Source of the DNA: CAWDLX01 sp963753485
GTDB lineage: Bacteria; Actinomycetota; Actinomycetes; Mycobacteriales; Micromonosporaceae
Direction: 5' to 3'
NCBI GenBank assembly: GCA_963753485.1
Contig: CAVWCL010000013.1
Location: forward strand, 1-64,000
DNA: 64,000 bases
Shown: positions 30,180 to 38,537 of the stretch, in pieces
Layout of the letters: each line of letters begins with the position of its first letter
How positions within the stretch are numbered: the first letter of the stretch is position 1
The notes under the pieces: model-generated
Told to the model about the DNA's origin: nothing
Seen by the model: only the letters and a program-made list of their open reading frames with translations
Database searches by the model: none
Program-made: the position numbers and the translations under genes

Positions 30180-31238
30180 ATGACCGGTCTGACCCGAGCC
30201 AGCCTGGACGACCTGCCGACCTATGTACCGGGCCGCACCGTGCCCGGCGCGATCAAGTTGGCCTCCAACGAGGTGCCCTACGGCCCCTTGCCCGGGGTGC
30301 TGAAGGCGATCACCGACGCCGGGCGCAACGCCCACCGCTACCCGGACATGGGCGTCGTCGCCCTGCGGGCCAAAATAGCGAGCCGGCTGGGCGTCGACGA
30401 CGAACGGGTCGCCACCGGCTGCGGCTCGGTGGCGCTCCTTGAGCACCTGGCCAAGGCGGCCTGCCAGGACGGCGACGAGATCGTCTACTCCTGGCGCTCA
30501 TTCGAGGCGTACCCGATCGTGGCCACCGCCTGCGGGGCGACGAGCGTGCGGATCCCCAACCGAGCGGACTACACCCATGACCTGACCGCCATGGCGGCCG
30601 CGATCACCCCGCGCACCCGGCTGGTGCTGGTCTGCAATCCCAACAACCCCACCGGTGCGGTGTGTCGCCAGGCCGAACTGGACGCGTTCGTCGACGCGGT
30701 GCCGGCATCGGTGCTGATCGCCGTCGACGAGGCGTACCACGAGTTCATCACCGACCCCGAGGTGCCCGACGCGCTGCTCCGTTACGGGGACCGGCCCAAC
30801 GTGGTCATCCTGCGCACCATGTCGAAGGCCTGGGGGCTGGCCGGTCTGCGCGTCGGTTACCTGCTCGGGCAACCGGATGTCGTCCGGGCGGTGCGGAAGG
30901 TCGTCACCCCGTTCTCCACCTCGGCGGTGGCCCAGGCCGCTGCGCTGAAGGCGCTCGACGCCGAACGCGAGATGCGCCGCCGAGCCGCCCTGGTGGTCTC
31001 GGAACGCGAACGCGTGCTGTCGGAGCTCGGCGCACTGACCACCCTGGTCGCGCCGAGCCAGGCGAACTTCGTCTGGCTGGCGCTGGGTGACGATGCGCTA
31101 CCGTTCGCCGCCGCCTGCGAGGCCGCCGGGATCATCGTCCGGCCGTTCCCCGGGGACGGTGTCCGGGTGACCATCGGCACTCCCGCGGAGAACGACGCGT
31201 TCCTGGAGGCGGCGGCCAAGGCCCTGCTGCCCGGCTGA
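30180..31238 (+). CDS. hisC: HisC-type histidinol-phosphate/aromatic aminotransferase
   Basis: A 352-aa class I/II PLP aminotransferase. The motifs are GCGSVALLEHL, VCNPNNPTGAV near residue 145, VAVDEAYHEF (PLP Asp/Tyr) and the Schiff-base lysine in TMSKAWGLAGLRVGYLLG near 222. TAGGAGCGACG precedes the ATG. By sequence it is HisC-like, but its place next to hpd, a tyrosine-related regulator and hmgA suggests it makes 4-hydroxyphenylpyruvate from tyrosine in this organism (HisC2/Pat type). A palindromic terminator overlaps its stop codon. Confidence 0.88.
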   Translation: MTGLTRASLDDLPTYVPGRTVPGAIKLASNEVPYGPLPGVLKAITDAGRNAHRYPDMGVVALRAKIASRLGVDDERVATGCGSVALLEHLAKAACQDGDEIVYSWRSFEAYPIVATACGATSVRIPNRADYTHDLTAMAAAITPRTRLVLVCNPNNPTGAVCRQAELDAFVDAVPASVLIAVDEAYHEFITDPEVPDALLRYGDRPNVVILRTMSKAWGLAGLRVGYLLGQPDVVRAVRKVVTPFSTSAVAQAAALKALDAEREMRRRAALVVSERERVLSELGALTTLVAPSQANFVWLALGDDALPFAAACEAAGIIVRPFPGDGVRVTIGTPAENDAFLEAAAKALLPG

Positions 31239-31250
31239 CCCGCGGGTCAG
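31235..31250 (+). terminator. Palindrome at the end of hisC
   Basis: CTGACCCGCGGGTCAG is a perfect 16-bp palindrome that includes the hisC stop codon. As RNA it would form a tight hairpin and could terminate transcription between hisC and the convergent propeller gene. Confidence 0.5.
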
Positions 31251-31284
31251 TGGGCTACCCGGGGAGGGTCGCCGGGCGCGCGGG

Positions 31285-32643
31285 TCACAGCGGTGCGCAG
31301 GCGGCGAACTTGCCCGACCACACCGGCAGCTTGGTCGGTGGGTAGAGCTCGACCATCGCGACCGGGTGGGCGCTGTAGTAGTAGACCGCGTCCTTGCTCT
31401 GGGGCGGCGCATGGGTGATCCGCTCCAACGCCAGGTAGCTGCCGTCGGTCGGGTGCACGTGAGCGAGCTGCCAATCCTCGTTGCGGGTCGAGGAGGCGCA
31501 TCCGAGCACGCTCAGGTGCCCGGTGACCGGACTCAGCCCGAGTACGGTGCGGTCCGCGGTGAGCAGGTAGACTCCGACGGTGTCCGCGGCCACCAGCGTG
31601 CCCTTGCCGGCCCAGGTCCACAATGGCTCGCCATCGGAGATACGCCGGGCGGCGACACCCGTCCTGGTTGGATAGACCACCCGGTCGCCGGCGAGCACGG
31701 AGCCACGCTCCAGCGGCGGAACCGCGACCAGCGTGCCGGACGAGCGCAACAACCAGGCCCGCGAGCCCACCGTCACCAACCGGCACTCGGATCGGCCCAG
31801 CTCACAAAGGTTCGGCGCAGGGGCGGTGCCCGCCGGCGGAGTCCAGGTCGTCCGCACCGCCCCGCCGATCGGAGCGATCATGGTAACCGACCGGGATCCG
31901 CAGACGGGCAGTGCCAACAGTCCGGCGCCGGTCCACGCCGGCGCCGCGCAGCCGGCCGGCAGTTCCCGTCGCCACAGGGTGGCTCCGGTGGCCGCGTCGA
32001 TGGCGTGCATGGCGCCGGGCGCCGTCGTCAACAGCACTGTGCGCTCGCCGACCCGGACGGTGAGCAGCGAATGCGGTTCGTAGACCACGGCGGCGCCGGT
32101 ACGCCGGCCGTAGTAGTGCCGATCGCCGACGGGCGCGCTGGTCCGCCAGGCGATCTCGCCCCGCCGGGCGTCGATCGCGATGAGCTGGCCGTCCGACCAC
32201 TGGGTCACCACGTACGGTCCGGCCTCGGTGGTCACGCTGACGACGCCGACCACCTCGGCCGGCCAGCGCCGGAAGGCCCAGTACGGGGTGGTCTCGAAGC
32301 GGCCGCCGACCGGGGCGTCGGCCCATACCCGCCAGGTCTCCGCGTACACCCGCAACCGGCCCTCGATCACAAGCGGCGCCGCGCGCAGCTCGCTGAACGG
32401 GCGCTCATCAGTGATCATGACAGCGGCCGGGTACGGCTGCGTCGGCCGGGTCAACCGGTCATGCGGGCGGAACACCTGGAAGGTCACCGCGGCGATGCCG
32501 GCCACCAAGCCGAGCGCGAGTACCACCGTCGCCGACCAGGCCGCGATCGACAGGTTGGCCGGGCGCACCCGTCGCAGGCGCGCCGGCCAGCCGGTCCCGC
32601 TACCGGCGCCATCGGCTCCGGTGGGGGTCAAGCGGCCGGGCAC
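31285..32643 (-). CDS. Membrane-anchored PQQ-like beta-propeller protein
   Basis: A roughly 452-aa protein: basic cytoplasmic head, one membrane span (AAWSATVVLALGLVAGIAAV, about residues 32-52) and an extracytoplasmic propeller with repeats such as IAIDARRGEIAWRTSAP, HAIDAATGATLWRREL and RRISDGEPLWTWAG. It is the second such protein here and shares its architecture with the gene at 26051. The start is uncertain: GTG 32643 overlaps the end of the SRPBCC gene by 16 bases, and ATG 32664 is possible. The overlap suggests co-transcription with the SRPBCC gene. Confidence 0.78.
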   Translation of the reverse strand: MPGRLTPTGADGAGSGTGWPARLRRVRPANLSIAAWSATVVLALGLVAGIAAVTFQVFRPHDRLTRPTQPYPAAVMITDERPFSELRAAPLVIEGRLRVYAETWRVWADAPVGGRFETTPYWAFRRWPAEVVGVVSVTTEAGPYVVTQWSDGQLIAIDARRGEIAWRTSAPVGDRHYYGRRTGAAVVYEPHSLLTVRVGERTVLLTTAPGAMHAIDAATGATLWRRELPAGCAAPAWTGAGLLALPVCGSRSVTMIAPIGGAVRTTWTPPAGTAPAPNLCELGRSECRLVTVGSRAWLLRSSGTLVAVPPLERGSVLAGDRVVYPTRTGVAARRISDGEPLWTWAGKGTLVAADTVGVYLLTADRTVLGLSPVTGHLSVLGCASSTRNEDWQLAHVHPTDGSYLALERITHAPPQSKDAVYYYSAHPVAMVELYPPTKLPVWSGKFAACAPL

Positions 32644-33146
32644 TCGAGGTGCTGATCGCTCCATCCGGCCAGGCAGGCCGCGGCCAGCGCATCCAGCTCG
32701 GCCCGCAGCGCCCCCTCGGCGGTCCGGGCGGCGAAGCCAGCCAGGAAGAAACTGAGTAACCGGTTGCCGAAGCCTCGCGGATGACGCTCGGCGCTGATGC
32801 ACACCTCGGTGCTACCCCGGTGATGTCCGACCGACACCGGTTCGAACGTGTAGGTCAGGCGACTGCCGGCCGGGTTCCCGGCCAGCGCCACCGTGCAGGA
32901 CCGGCCCGCGTCGACGGCCACCACGACCAGCTCCTCGGTGACCGGTGGGCCGGCGTGGGTACCTCGGGTCTCCCGCCACCGAACACCGGGCTCCAGCACT
33001 GCGGGGGTGAGCGGCTGCGGGGTGAGCACCTCGACGGACTGCACGTCGGCGAGCCACCGCCGGCGCGCGGGCAGGTCGGTGAAGACGCGCCAGACCTCCG
33101 CCACCGGCGCCGGGATCACCCGGCTCACCGTCACCACGCCCGCCAT
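32628..33146 (-). CDS. SRPBCC-fold (polyketide cyclase/START-like) protein
   Basis: A 172-aa protein of the SRPBCC helix-grip fold. It begins VSRVIPAPVAEVWRVFTDLPARRRW, of which VIPAPVAEVWRVFTDL is diagnostic, and ends with the long C-terminal helix AEGALRAELDALAAACL. Such proteins form a hydrophobic ligand pocket; the ligand here is unknown. GGGGGTG lies six bases before the ATG. Its 3' end overlaps the start of the downstream propeller gene. Confidence 0.8.
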   Translation of the reverse strand: MAGVVTVSRVIPAPVAEVWRVFTDLPARRRWLADVQSVEVLTPQPLTPAVLEPGVRWRETRGTHAGPPVTEELVVVAVDAGRSCTVALAGNPAGSRLTYTFEPVSVGHHRGSTEVCISAERHPRGFGNRLLSFFLAGFAARTAEGALRAELDALAAACLAGWSDQHLECPAA

Positions 33147-33210
33147 CTCACACCCCCTGACTCATGGTCATCCCAGAGTAGCTCAGGGCACGTCCGCCCC
33201 ATGTCAGGTT

Positions 33211-34053
33211 TTAGCCCAACAGACCCAGGCCGACCAGGTCCGCGACCGGTTCGGCGACACTGCAGGTGCCGAACCCGGCCCACATCGGTCGCGGCTGCCC
33301 GCGCTGGGCGCGGACGGCATCGACCAGACGGACTGGGTCGCTGGAGGCGAGGAGGTCGGTGACCGGACCGAGCGCCGCATCAGCCGCCGCGGCCAGGGTG
33401 GCGGCGAGCACGTTGAGAAATCCGTGATGCACGAACCCGGTCCCAGGGTCGCCGTGCCGGATCGCCCGATGCAGGCCGGCGGTGAGCTTGAAGTCCAGCT
33501 GGCGGTCCCGGCAGGCACAGATCACCTGGGCCAGCTCCAGCGGGCTGGGGAACAGCTCGGCGGCCAATCCACCGGTACGGAACTTGGGCACCAGTCGCGC
33601 GCCGCCCCGGCGCAGCCGGGCCAGCTCGTCGAGCGCGCCGGAGAACCCCCAGGTGAGCGGGATCTCGGCGTATCCGGTGAGCTCACCCAGAGCGGCCACC
33701 ACGGCAGCGAACTGGCCCAGGCCGGGCAACGGGTCTTCGCCTCGATTCGCCACGGCAGCCTCGACCTGGCGCACCCGAAGGCCGCAGGACCGCGCGGCCG
33801 CCACCGCCGCCGCGAGATGGTCTGTCTCCCCGATCACGCCTACGTCGAATCCGTCGTCGCCGCCGATCAGGGGAGCCAGCCCGCCGGCGCCGACCATTGT
33901 CGCCGGCAGCAACAGTGGGCCGACGAGATCGGCGTACCAGGCCGCACGATGGCGCCGATGACCGGCGATCGCCTCCGGCAACGGCGCCGACCCGGGCGGG
34001 AAGACCGCGGCGTCGTCGACCAGGGCGGCGAAGAGCGACGGCACGGTTGACAC
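33211..34053 (-). CDS. Conserved-looking protein of unknown function, divergent from hmgA
   Basis: A 280-aa cytoplasmic protein of alternating alpha/beta pattern, suggestive of a TIM barrel. Striking segments are LVDDAAVFPPGSAPLPEAI at the start, VPKFRTGGLAAELFPS near residue 170, LDFKLTAGLHRAIRH near 195 and GFVHHGFLNVLAA near 218. The lysines in PKFRTGG and FKLTAGLH recall class I aldolase sites, but this is only an analogy. I place the start at GTG 34053, eight bases after TAGGTT. It is divergent from hmgA over a set of CGGAC half-sites, so it probably belongs to homogentisate breakdown, where no fumarylacetoacetase gene is seen. I recognise no named family. Confidence 0.72.
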   Translation of the reverse strand: MSTVPSLFAALVDDAAVFPPGSAPLPEAIAGHRRHRAAWYADLVGPLLLPATMVGAGGLAPLIGGDDGFDVGVIGETDHLAAAVAAARSCGLRVRQVEAAVANRGEDPLPGLGQFAAVVAALGELTGYAEIPLTWGFSGALDELARLRRGGARLVPKFRTGGLAAELFPSPLELAQVICACRDRQLDFKLTAGLHRAIRHGDPGTGFVHHGFLNVLAATLAAAADAALGPVTDLLASSDPVRLVDAVRAQRGQPRPMWAGFGTCSVAEPVADLVGLGLLG

Positions 34054-34068
34054 GAACAAAGAACCTAG

Positions 34069-34110
34069 CGGACGCTACACGTAGCGGACAACAACGTCCG
34101 ATAAACGGAC
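34069..34110. promoter_or_regulatory. CGGAC half-site cluster between hmgA and the divergent gene
   Basis: CGGAC occurs at 34069, 34085 and 34106, and its complement GTCCG at 34096. The last two form GTCCG-ATAAA-CGGAC, and 34085/34096 form CGGAC-N6-GTCCG, both inverted repeats. The 34069 site abuts the -10 box (TAGGTT on the minus strand) of the divergent gene. This looks like an operator for a local regulator of homogentisate genes. Confidence 0.5.
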
Positions 34111-34141
34111 AGTGACGGCACCCCACCGAACGGAGCCCAGC

Positions 34142-35371
34142 ATGCCCTACTACCGCCGCGTCGGTGAGATCCCCCGCAAGCGGCACACCCAGTTCCGCCA
34201 GCCCGACGGCGGTCTCTACGCCGAGGAGCTGATGGGGCAGGAGGGCTTCTCCTCGGATTCGTCCCTGCTCTACCACCGCCACCTGCCGACCGCCATCGTC
34301 GCCGCCGAGGAGTACGCGCCGCCGGCCTGGTCACGAAGACCGAACCGGCCGCTCAAGCCGCGCCACTTCCTCACCCACAAGCTGGACCTCACCGGGGCGG
34401 ACCCGATCCTCGGCCGGGCCCATCTCCTGGCCAACGACGACTGCCGGATCTCCTACGCGGTCGCGGACACGCCTTCGCCGCTCTATCGCAACGCGGTCGG
34501 CGACGAGTGCCTCTACGTCGAATCCGGTACGGCCACGGTGGAGACCACATTCGGCCCGCTCGACGTCACCGCCGGCGACTATGTGATCATCCCGACCTCG
34601 GTGATACACCGGATCGTGCCGACGGGCGACCAGCCGCTGCGGACCCTCGTCATCGAGGCGGCCGGCCACATAGGACCGCCACCCCGGTATCTGTCCGCCC
34701 GCGGTCAGCTGCTCGAGCATGCGCCATACTGCGAGCGGGACATCCGCGGACCCGGACCGCTGCCGGCACCGGTCGAGGAGCCGGCCGACGTCTACGTGCA
34801 GCACCGCCGGGGGTGGACCCGGTTCACCTACGCCCACCACCCGTTCGACCTGGTCGGCTGGGACGGATGCCTGTACCCGTGGGCCTTCTCCATCCACGAC
34901 TTCGAACCGATCACCGGCCGGGTGCACCAGCCGCCCCCGGTGCACCAGACGTTCGCGGGCCCGAGCTTCGTCATCTGCTCGTTCGTTCCCCGCAAGGTGG
35001 ACTACCACCCGCTGGCGATCCCGGTCCCCTACAACCACCACAATGTCGACTCCGACGAGATGCTCTTCTACACCGGCGGAAACTACGAGGCTCGCCGCGG
35101 CTCAGGCATCAGCCAAGGTTCGATCTCGCTGCACCCTTCCGGCTTCACCCACGGCCCCCAGCCCGGTGCTCCCGAGCGTGCCATCGGCGTCGACTTCTTC
35201 GACGAACTGGCCGTGATGGTCGACACGTTCCGACCCCTGGACCTGTGCGAACCCGCGCTCTCCTGCGAAGATCCGGCCTATGCCTGGACCTGGGCCGGAC
35301 GGCCACCGGCCACGTCCGACGGGACCGCGCCGACTGCGGCGATGTCCGATGTGGACACGGCTACCGGCTGA
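34142..35371 (+). CDS. hmgA: Homogentisate 1,2-dioxygenase
   Basis: A 409-aa Fe(II) enzyme that opens the ring of homogentisate to maleylacetoacetate. Diagnostic segments: YYRRVGEIPRKRHTQF at the start, HQTFAGPSFVICSFVPRK, YNHHNVDSDEMLFYTGG (iron Glu and nearby His) and SLHPSGFTHGPQPG (iron His). The start is ATG 34142 with GGAG seven bases upstream; a GTG 30 bases earlier is less likely. The next gene, a PatB-like lyase, begins 20 bases after the stop. Together with hpd and the HisC-type enzyme it completes tyrosine to maleylacetoacetate. Confidence 0.94.
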   Translation: MPYYRRVGEIPRKRHTQFRQPDGGLYAEELMGQEGFSSDSSLLYHRHLPTAIVAAEEYAPPAWSRRPNRPLKPRHFLTHKLDLTGADPILGRAHLLANDDCRISYAVADTPSPLYRNAVGDECLYVESGTATVETTFGPLDVTAGDYVIIPTSVIHRIVPTGDQPLRTLVIEAAGHIGPPPRYLSARGQLLEHAPYCERDIRGPGPLPAPVEEPADVYVQHRRGWTRFTYAHHPFDLVGWDGCLYPWAFSIHDFEPITGRVHQPPPVHQTFAGPSFVICSFVPRKVDYHPLAIPVPYNHHNVDSDEMLFYTGGNYEARRGSGISQGSISLHPSGFTHGPQPGAPERAIGVDFFDELAVMVDTFRPLDLCEPALSCEDPAYAWTWAGRPPATSDGTAPTAAMSDVDTATG

Positions 35372-35391
35372 GCCGACCGGAGCGGGGCATC

Positions 35392-36549
35392 GTGCATAAT
35401 CCGCTGACAGAGCTGACCATCGACGAGCTGCGCCGGCGCCGCAGCGTCAAGTGGCGGCGGTACGCCCCGCCGGTCCTGCCGCTGTTCATCGCCGAGATGG
35501 ACACCCCCCTGGCGGCGCCGATCGAGGCCGCGCTGCGGCACTCGATCGAGGGTGGGGATGTCGGTTACGCCCATCCGGGACGGCTCGCCGAGGCGTTCGC
35601 CGGATTCGCCGAACGCCGCTTCGGTTGGACGCCCGACCCGGCGCGGATGAGCCTGCTGCCCGACGTCATGCAGGGCGTCGCGGCGGTGCTGCGCCTGGTC
35701 GGCGCGCCGGGCGACGGTGTGGTGGTGAATCCACCGGTGTACCCGCCGTTCTTCGCCTTCATCGAGGCCGCTGGCCGGCGGCCGGTCAGCTCGCCGCTCG
35801 CCCGGTCGGCCGGCGGCGGCTACCGGCTCGACCTCGACGCGCTCGACCGGGACCTGGCCCGCCCGGACGTCACCGCGTACCTGCTCTGCAATCCGCACAA
35901 CCCGACCGGTCTGGTCCACAGCCGCGACGAGCTGATGGCGGTCGGTGAGCTCACCGATCGGCACGGCGTGCAGCTGCTGGTTGACGAGATCCACGCGCCG
36001 TTGACCTACCCCGGAGTTACGCACATCCCGATCGCGACTGTGGCCGCGGCCGGTGCCCAGGCCGCGGTCGCCTTCGTCTCCGCGTCGAAGGCTTGGAACC
36101 TGCCGGGGCTCAAGGCCGCCCTTGCCGTTGCCGGCGGCGACGCCGGTTGGTCGCTGCTGAGCCGGTTGCCCGAGCAGCTCGCCTACGGCAGCGGACTGCT
36201 CGGTGTCGTCGCCGGCGAGGCCGCCTTCGACGCCGGCGAGGAGTGGCTCTCGGCACTGTTGGCCGGCCTCGACGAGAACCGGAAGCTGCTCGCGACGCTG
36301 CTCGCCGAACACCTGCCGCTGGTCGGATTCCGGCCGCCCGACGCCACCTACCTCGCCTGGCTCGACCTGCGCCGCCTGGAGTTAGGTGCCGACCCAGCCG
36401 CGGCGCTCCTGGAACGTGCGGCGGTCGCCCTGCATCCGGGGCCGGCTTTCGGCGACGGTGGCCCCGGGTATGCCCGGCTCACACTGGCGACCTCACCGGC
36501 CATCCTGGCCGAAGTGGTCGAACGGATGGCCGCCGCGCTCGATCCCTAA
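35392..36549 (+). CDS. PatB/MalY-like PLP enzyme (putative C-S lyase)
   Basis: A 385-aa fold-type I PLP enzyme. It has the MalY/PatB hallmarks: VKWRRYAPPVLPLFIAEMD near the start, YLLCNPHNPTGLVHS, LLVDEIHAPLTYPG (PLP Asp with EIHAPL, typical of C-S lyases) and SASKAWNLPGLKAALAV with the Schiff-base Lys. It should cleave cystathionine-like or cysteine conjugates, or act as an aminotransferase. The start is GTG 35392; the frame is open far upstream through hmgA but that is not coding. It is likely co-transcribed with hmgA. Confidence 0.85.
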   Translation: MHNPLTELTIDELRRRRSVKWRRYAPPVLPLFIAEMDTPLAAPIEAALRHSIEGGDVGYAHPGRLAEAFAGFAERRFGWTPDPARMSLLPDVMQGVAAVLRLVGAPGDGVVVNPPVYPPFFAFIEAAGRRPVSSPLARSAGGGYRLDLDALDRDLARPDVTAYLLCNPHNPTGLVHSRDELMAVGELTDRHGVQLLVDEIHAPLTYPGVTHIPIATVAAAGAQAAVAFVSASKAWNLPGLKAALAVAGGDAGWSLLSRLPEQLAYGSGLLGVVAGEAAFDAGEEWLSALLAGLDENRKLLATLLAEHLPLVGFRPPDATYLAWLDLRRLELGADPAAALLERAAVALHPGPAFGDGGPGYARLTLATSPAILAEVVERMAAALDP

Positions 36550-36600
36550 CGAGCGCGAGGAGCGAGCGGGTGCGAGCCCCGCAGTCGCGAGCAAACGGCG
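36550..36600 (-). repeat. Single copy of dispersed GC-rich repeat, inverted
   Basis: On the minus strand this reads GACTGCGGGGCTCGCACC, CGCTCGCTCCTCGCGCTC, the same unit as the arrays at 44050 and 61465 but in opposite orientation. It starts two bases after the stop of the PatB-like gene and ends just before the convergent PPOX gene's stop. Confidence 0.85.
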
Positions 36601-36603
36601 GGG

Positions 36604-37011
36604 CTAGTGGACGATGATCCGGCTCGCCCGTACCCGGCAGACGACCCGGACATTGTCGGGGTTGCCCTCGGTGAACGGCTCACCGTGGTAGCGCTGGGAG
36701 AGTTCCTGGATCAGTTCGGGGCCGCCCTCGCGGGTCATCGACACCGTGCCGCGCACCTCGACGAACCGGTACGGGTCGGCCCCGCGGTAGACGCACAGGC
36801 TCACCCGGGGGTCGCGCTGCATGTTACGAGTCTTGCGGCGCCCCAGGATCGTCGAGAAGACCAGGTCATCCCCGTCGTGGGTGGCCCAGATGATGCTCGT
36901 CTGCGGCCCGCCGTCCGGGTTCAGCGTCGCCAACACGGCGTACGCCCGGGCGTCGAGCAGTTCCCGCAACTCATCCGGCAGAGACTGCCCACCCGGCAAC
37001 GACTGTGCCAT
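36604..37011 (-). CDS. PPOX-class flavin/F420-dependent protein
   Basis: A 135-aa split-barrel protein of the pyridoxamine 5'-phosphate oxidase-like superfamily. Typical features: LLDARAYAVLATLNPDGGPQTS near residue 18, VFSTILGRRKTRNMQRDPRVSL near 50 (of which GRRKTRNMQRDPRV is the diagnostic part) and VEVRGTVSM. In actinobacteria this group often uses coenzyme F420. AGGAGG lies six bases before ATG 37011, which fixes the start; the longer open frame is not coding. Substrate is unknown. It converges on the PatB-like gene. Confidence 0.87.
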   Translation of the reverse strand: MAQSLPGGQSLPDELRELLDARAYAVLATLNPDGGPQTSIIWATHDGDDLVFSTILGRRKTRNMQRDPRVSLCVYRGADPYRFVEVRGTVSMTREGGPELIQELSQRYHGEPFTEGNPDNVRVVCRVRASRIIVH

Positions 37012-37412
37012 CGCGAACCTCCTGAGCATCGATGGCCCCAGAGCAGGCCACGCCGCAGCCAAGGTCACCTTACGCCGGGCCGCTGTTCTCCGCCCGTCCG
37101 GCGTCCCGCCCGCCTCGCATTGGCCATACTCAATGCCGACTGTGCGGCTACGCAACGCAATTGACGCCGGCGCGCAACTTTGAATGCAACCGCGACCCGG
37201 CCACTGGCCAAGCGGCCAGCCATGCGCTACCGTCAATAAGACGTTGTCAAGCAATCTTCTTCCGAAACGCGCCGTGGCGATGAGCTCGGCACTTTCCGGC
37301 ACCGGTCATTCCGAAACGACCGGAGTCATGTGAATGGACCTTTCGCTACGCGAGTGGACGGAGTTCACCATGACCGCTGACGTTGACCGATTCCGGACGA
37401 ACGGTTTGTCGG
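37012..37412. other. Intergenic region ahead of the two-frame gene
   Basis: No certain gene. The base composition is visibly less GC-rich than its surroundings. TTCCGAAACG occurs twice (37260-37269 and 37309-37318), 49 bases apart, and may be a regulatory direct repeat. A frame beginning at ATG 37370, with GGAG six bases upstream, has the best ribosome site in the area but runs out of frame with the downstream protein; it may be the true start if an indel is present. Confidence 0.5.
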
Positions 37413-38537
37413 ATGACAAAACACAAAAGGTTGGGTCCACGCATCGCGCAGGCCGCGGCCGGCCGACGGGGATATCGCGACGCTCATGCCTTCATTGGGG
37501 GAACCGGTGCCGTGGGTGGCACTGCCGTCCTCAAGACGATCGCGATGTACGAGGAGATGTTCGAGTACGAGACGCCCGGGCCCTACGACGTACCGATCAT
37601 CCTGGCCACCGGTGTCACCCGCGAAGAGAACCAGGCCTTTAGTCATCGTCTGAGCGATTTTGAACGGACGCGACACGGTATGTCCGCCCGCCCCCACAGT
37701 TATTATGGAGCGCTACTGACACATAGTGGAATCTACGTCCGCCTTGAGCGCCTCAGTGTATCGTTCGTCGCCGGACTACCCCGCCTTTCGCTGCTGCGCG
37801 AGCCCAACCGAAGGCCCGCCGTGGAACGATTCCTCGGGACCCTCGGAATTGATGTGGGAAACGGTCCCGCCATCCGGGCGGCTCTTGAAAGCCACATCGT
37901 CGCGGCCCGACCGTTCTCCTCCTTCCTGGACGGCTATCGTCAGCAGTATCTCCAGCCAAAACGCGGGATCTCGTCCTACCGCACCGTGCTCATCGGTATA
38001 CCCATCCCGTCACTCATCGCCTACAACCAGGCGGACCTTGCTCACGTGTGTGCGCTGGTTCCCGGCTTGGGGGACCTCGATGCCGTGCATTTCAAGGACC
38101 TGTTCGTGGACGCGCTGATTGCCGACGTGCAGGCCCTACGGACGGATCTCGCCGACCGTGTGATCATCGCGCGCACCACCGGTGTCGGCGGAATGTTCGA
38201 CATCACCGATTCCGGGGAGATCGTGGCCCGCCTCGGCTTCGCCCACGCCGGCCGGGACCGTTACCTCGTGGAGAAGCAGCAAGAGGCCGAGCGCCTTACC
38301 GAGCGCTACATCGAAGCCGGCGCGGACGTCCTGGTCACCGCGGCCGCCATCGGCATCGACGCCGTCCACGTGCGGGAGACCGTTCGCATGAACAAGGGCG
38401 TCCGGCAGAAGCTGTACGACGTCGGGTACAACCTCATCCCGAATGCCGCCGCCGCACTTCCCAGTGACGCGCACGACAGCCGCCAACTCGGAGAGCCCGC
38501 GCCGCGGCCCTCAATCTCCAGGTGTTTGCGCCACTGA
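37413..38537 (+). CDS. Rossmann-type NAD(P)-binding protein, probably N-terminal part of a split gene
   Basis: This frame encodes about 374 residues. Near the start it has HAFIGGTGAVGGTAVL, a glycine-rich dinucleotide-binding loop, and later TVLIGIPIPSLIAYNQADL, IIARTTGVGGMFDI and VLVTAAAIGIDAVHVRETV. I recognise no family. The last 20 or so residues (SDAHDSRQLGEP onward) look like noise, while the -1 frame at the same place reads RRARAAALNLQVFAPLIVRL and leads straight into the next open frame. So the two frames are probably one protein of about 820 aa broken by an indel near 38470-38495, or joined by a programmed shift. The start is uncertain: ATG 37413, TTG 37383 or, with another indel, ATG 37370. 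Codon use is less GC-rich than in neighbours, hinting at transfer. Confidence 0.6.
   Translation: MTKHKRLGPRIAQAAAGRRGYRDAHAFIGGTGAVGGTAVLKTIAMYEEMFEYETPGPYDVPIILATGVTREENQAFSHRLSDFERTRHGMSARPHSYYGALLTHSGIYVRLERLSVSFVAGLPRLSLLREPNRRPAVERFLGTLGIDVGNGPAIRAALESHIVAARPFSSFLDGYRQQYLQPKRGISSYRTVLIGIPIPSLIAYNQADLAHVCALVPGLGDLDAVHFKDLFVDALIADVQALRTDLADRVIIARTTGVGGMFDITDSGEIVARLGFAHAGRDRYLVEKQQEAERLTERYIEAGADVLVTAAAIGIDAVHVRETVRMNKGVRQKLYDVGYNLIPNAAAALPSDAHDSRQLGEPAPRPSISRCLRH

Noticed and set aside
36550..36600. Classical rho-independent terminator for the PatB-like gene
   Set aside because: It is a copy of the dispersed repeat with only partial pairing and no T-tract; I list it as a repeat and leave the terminator role open.
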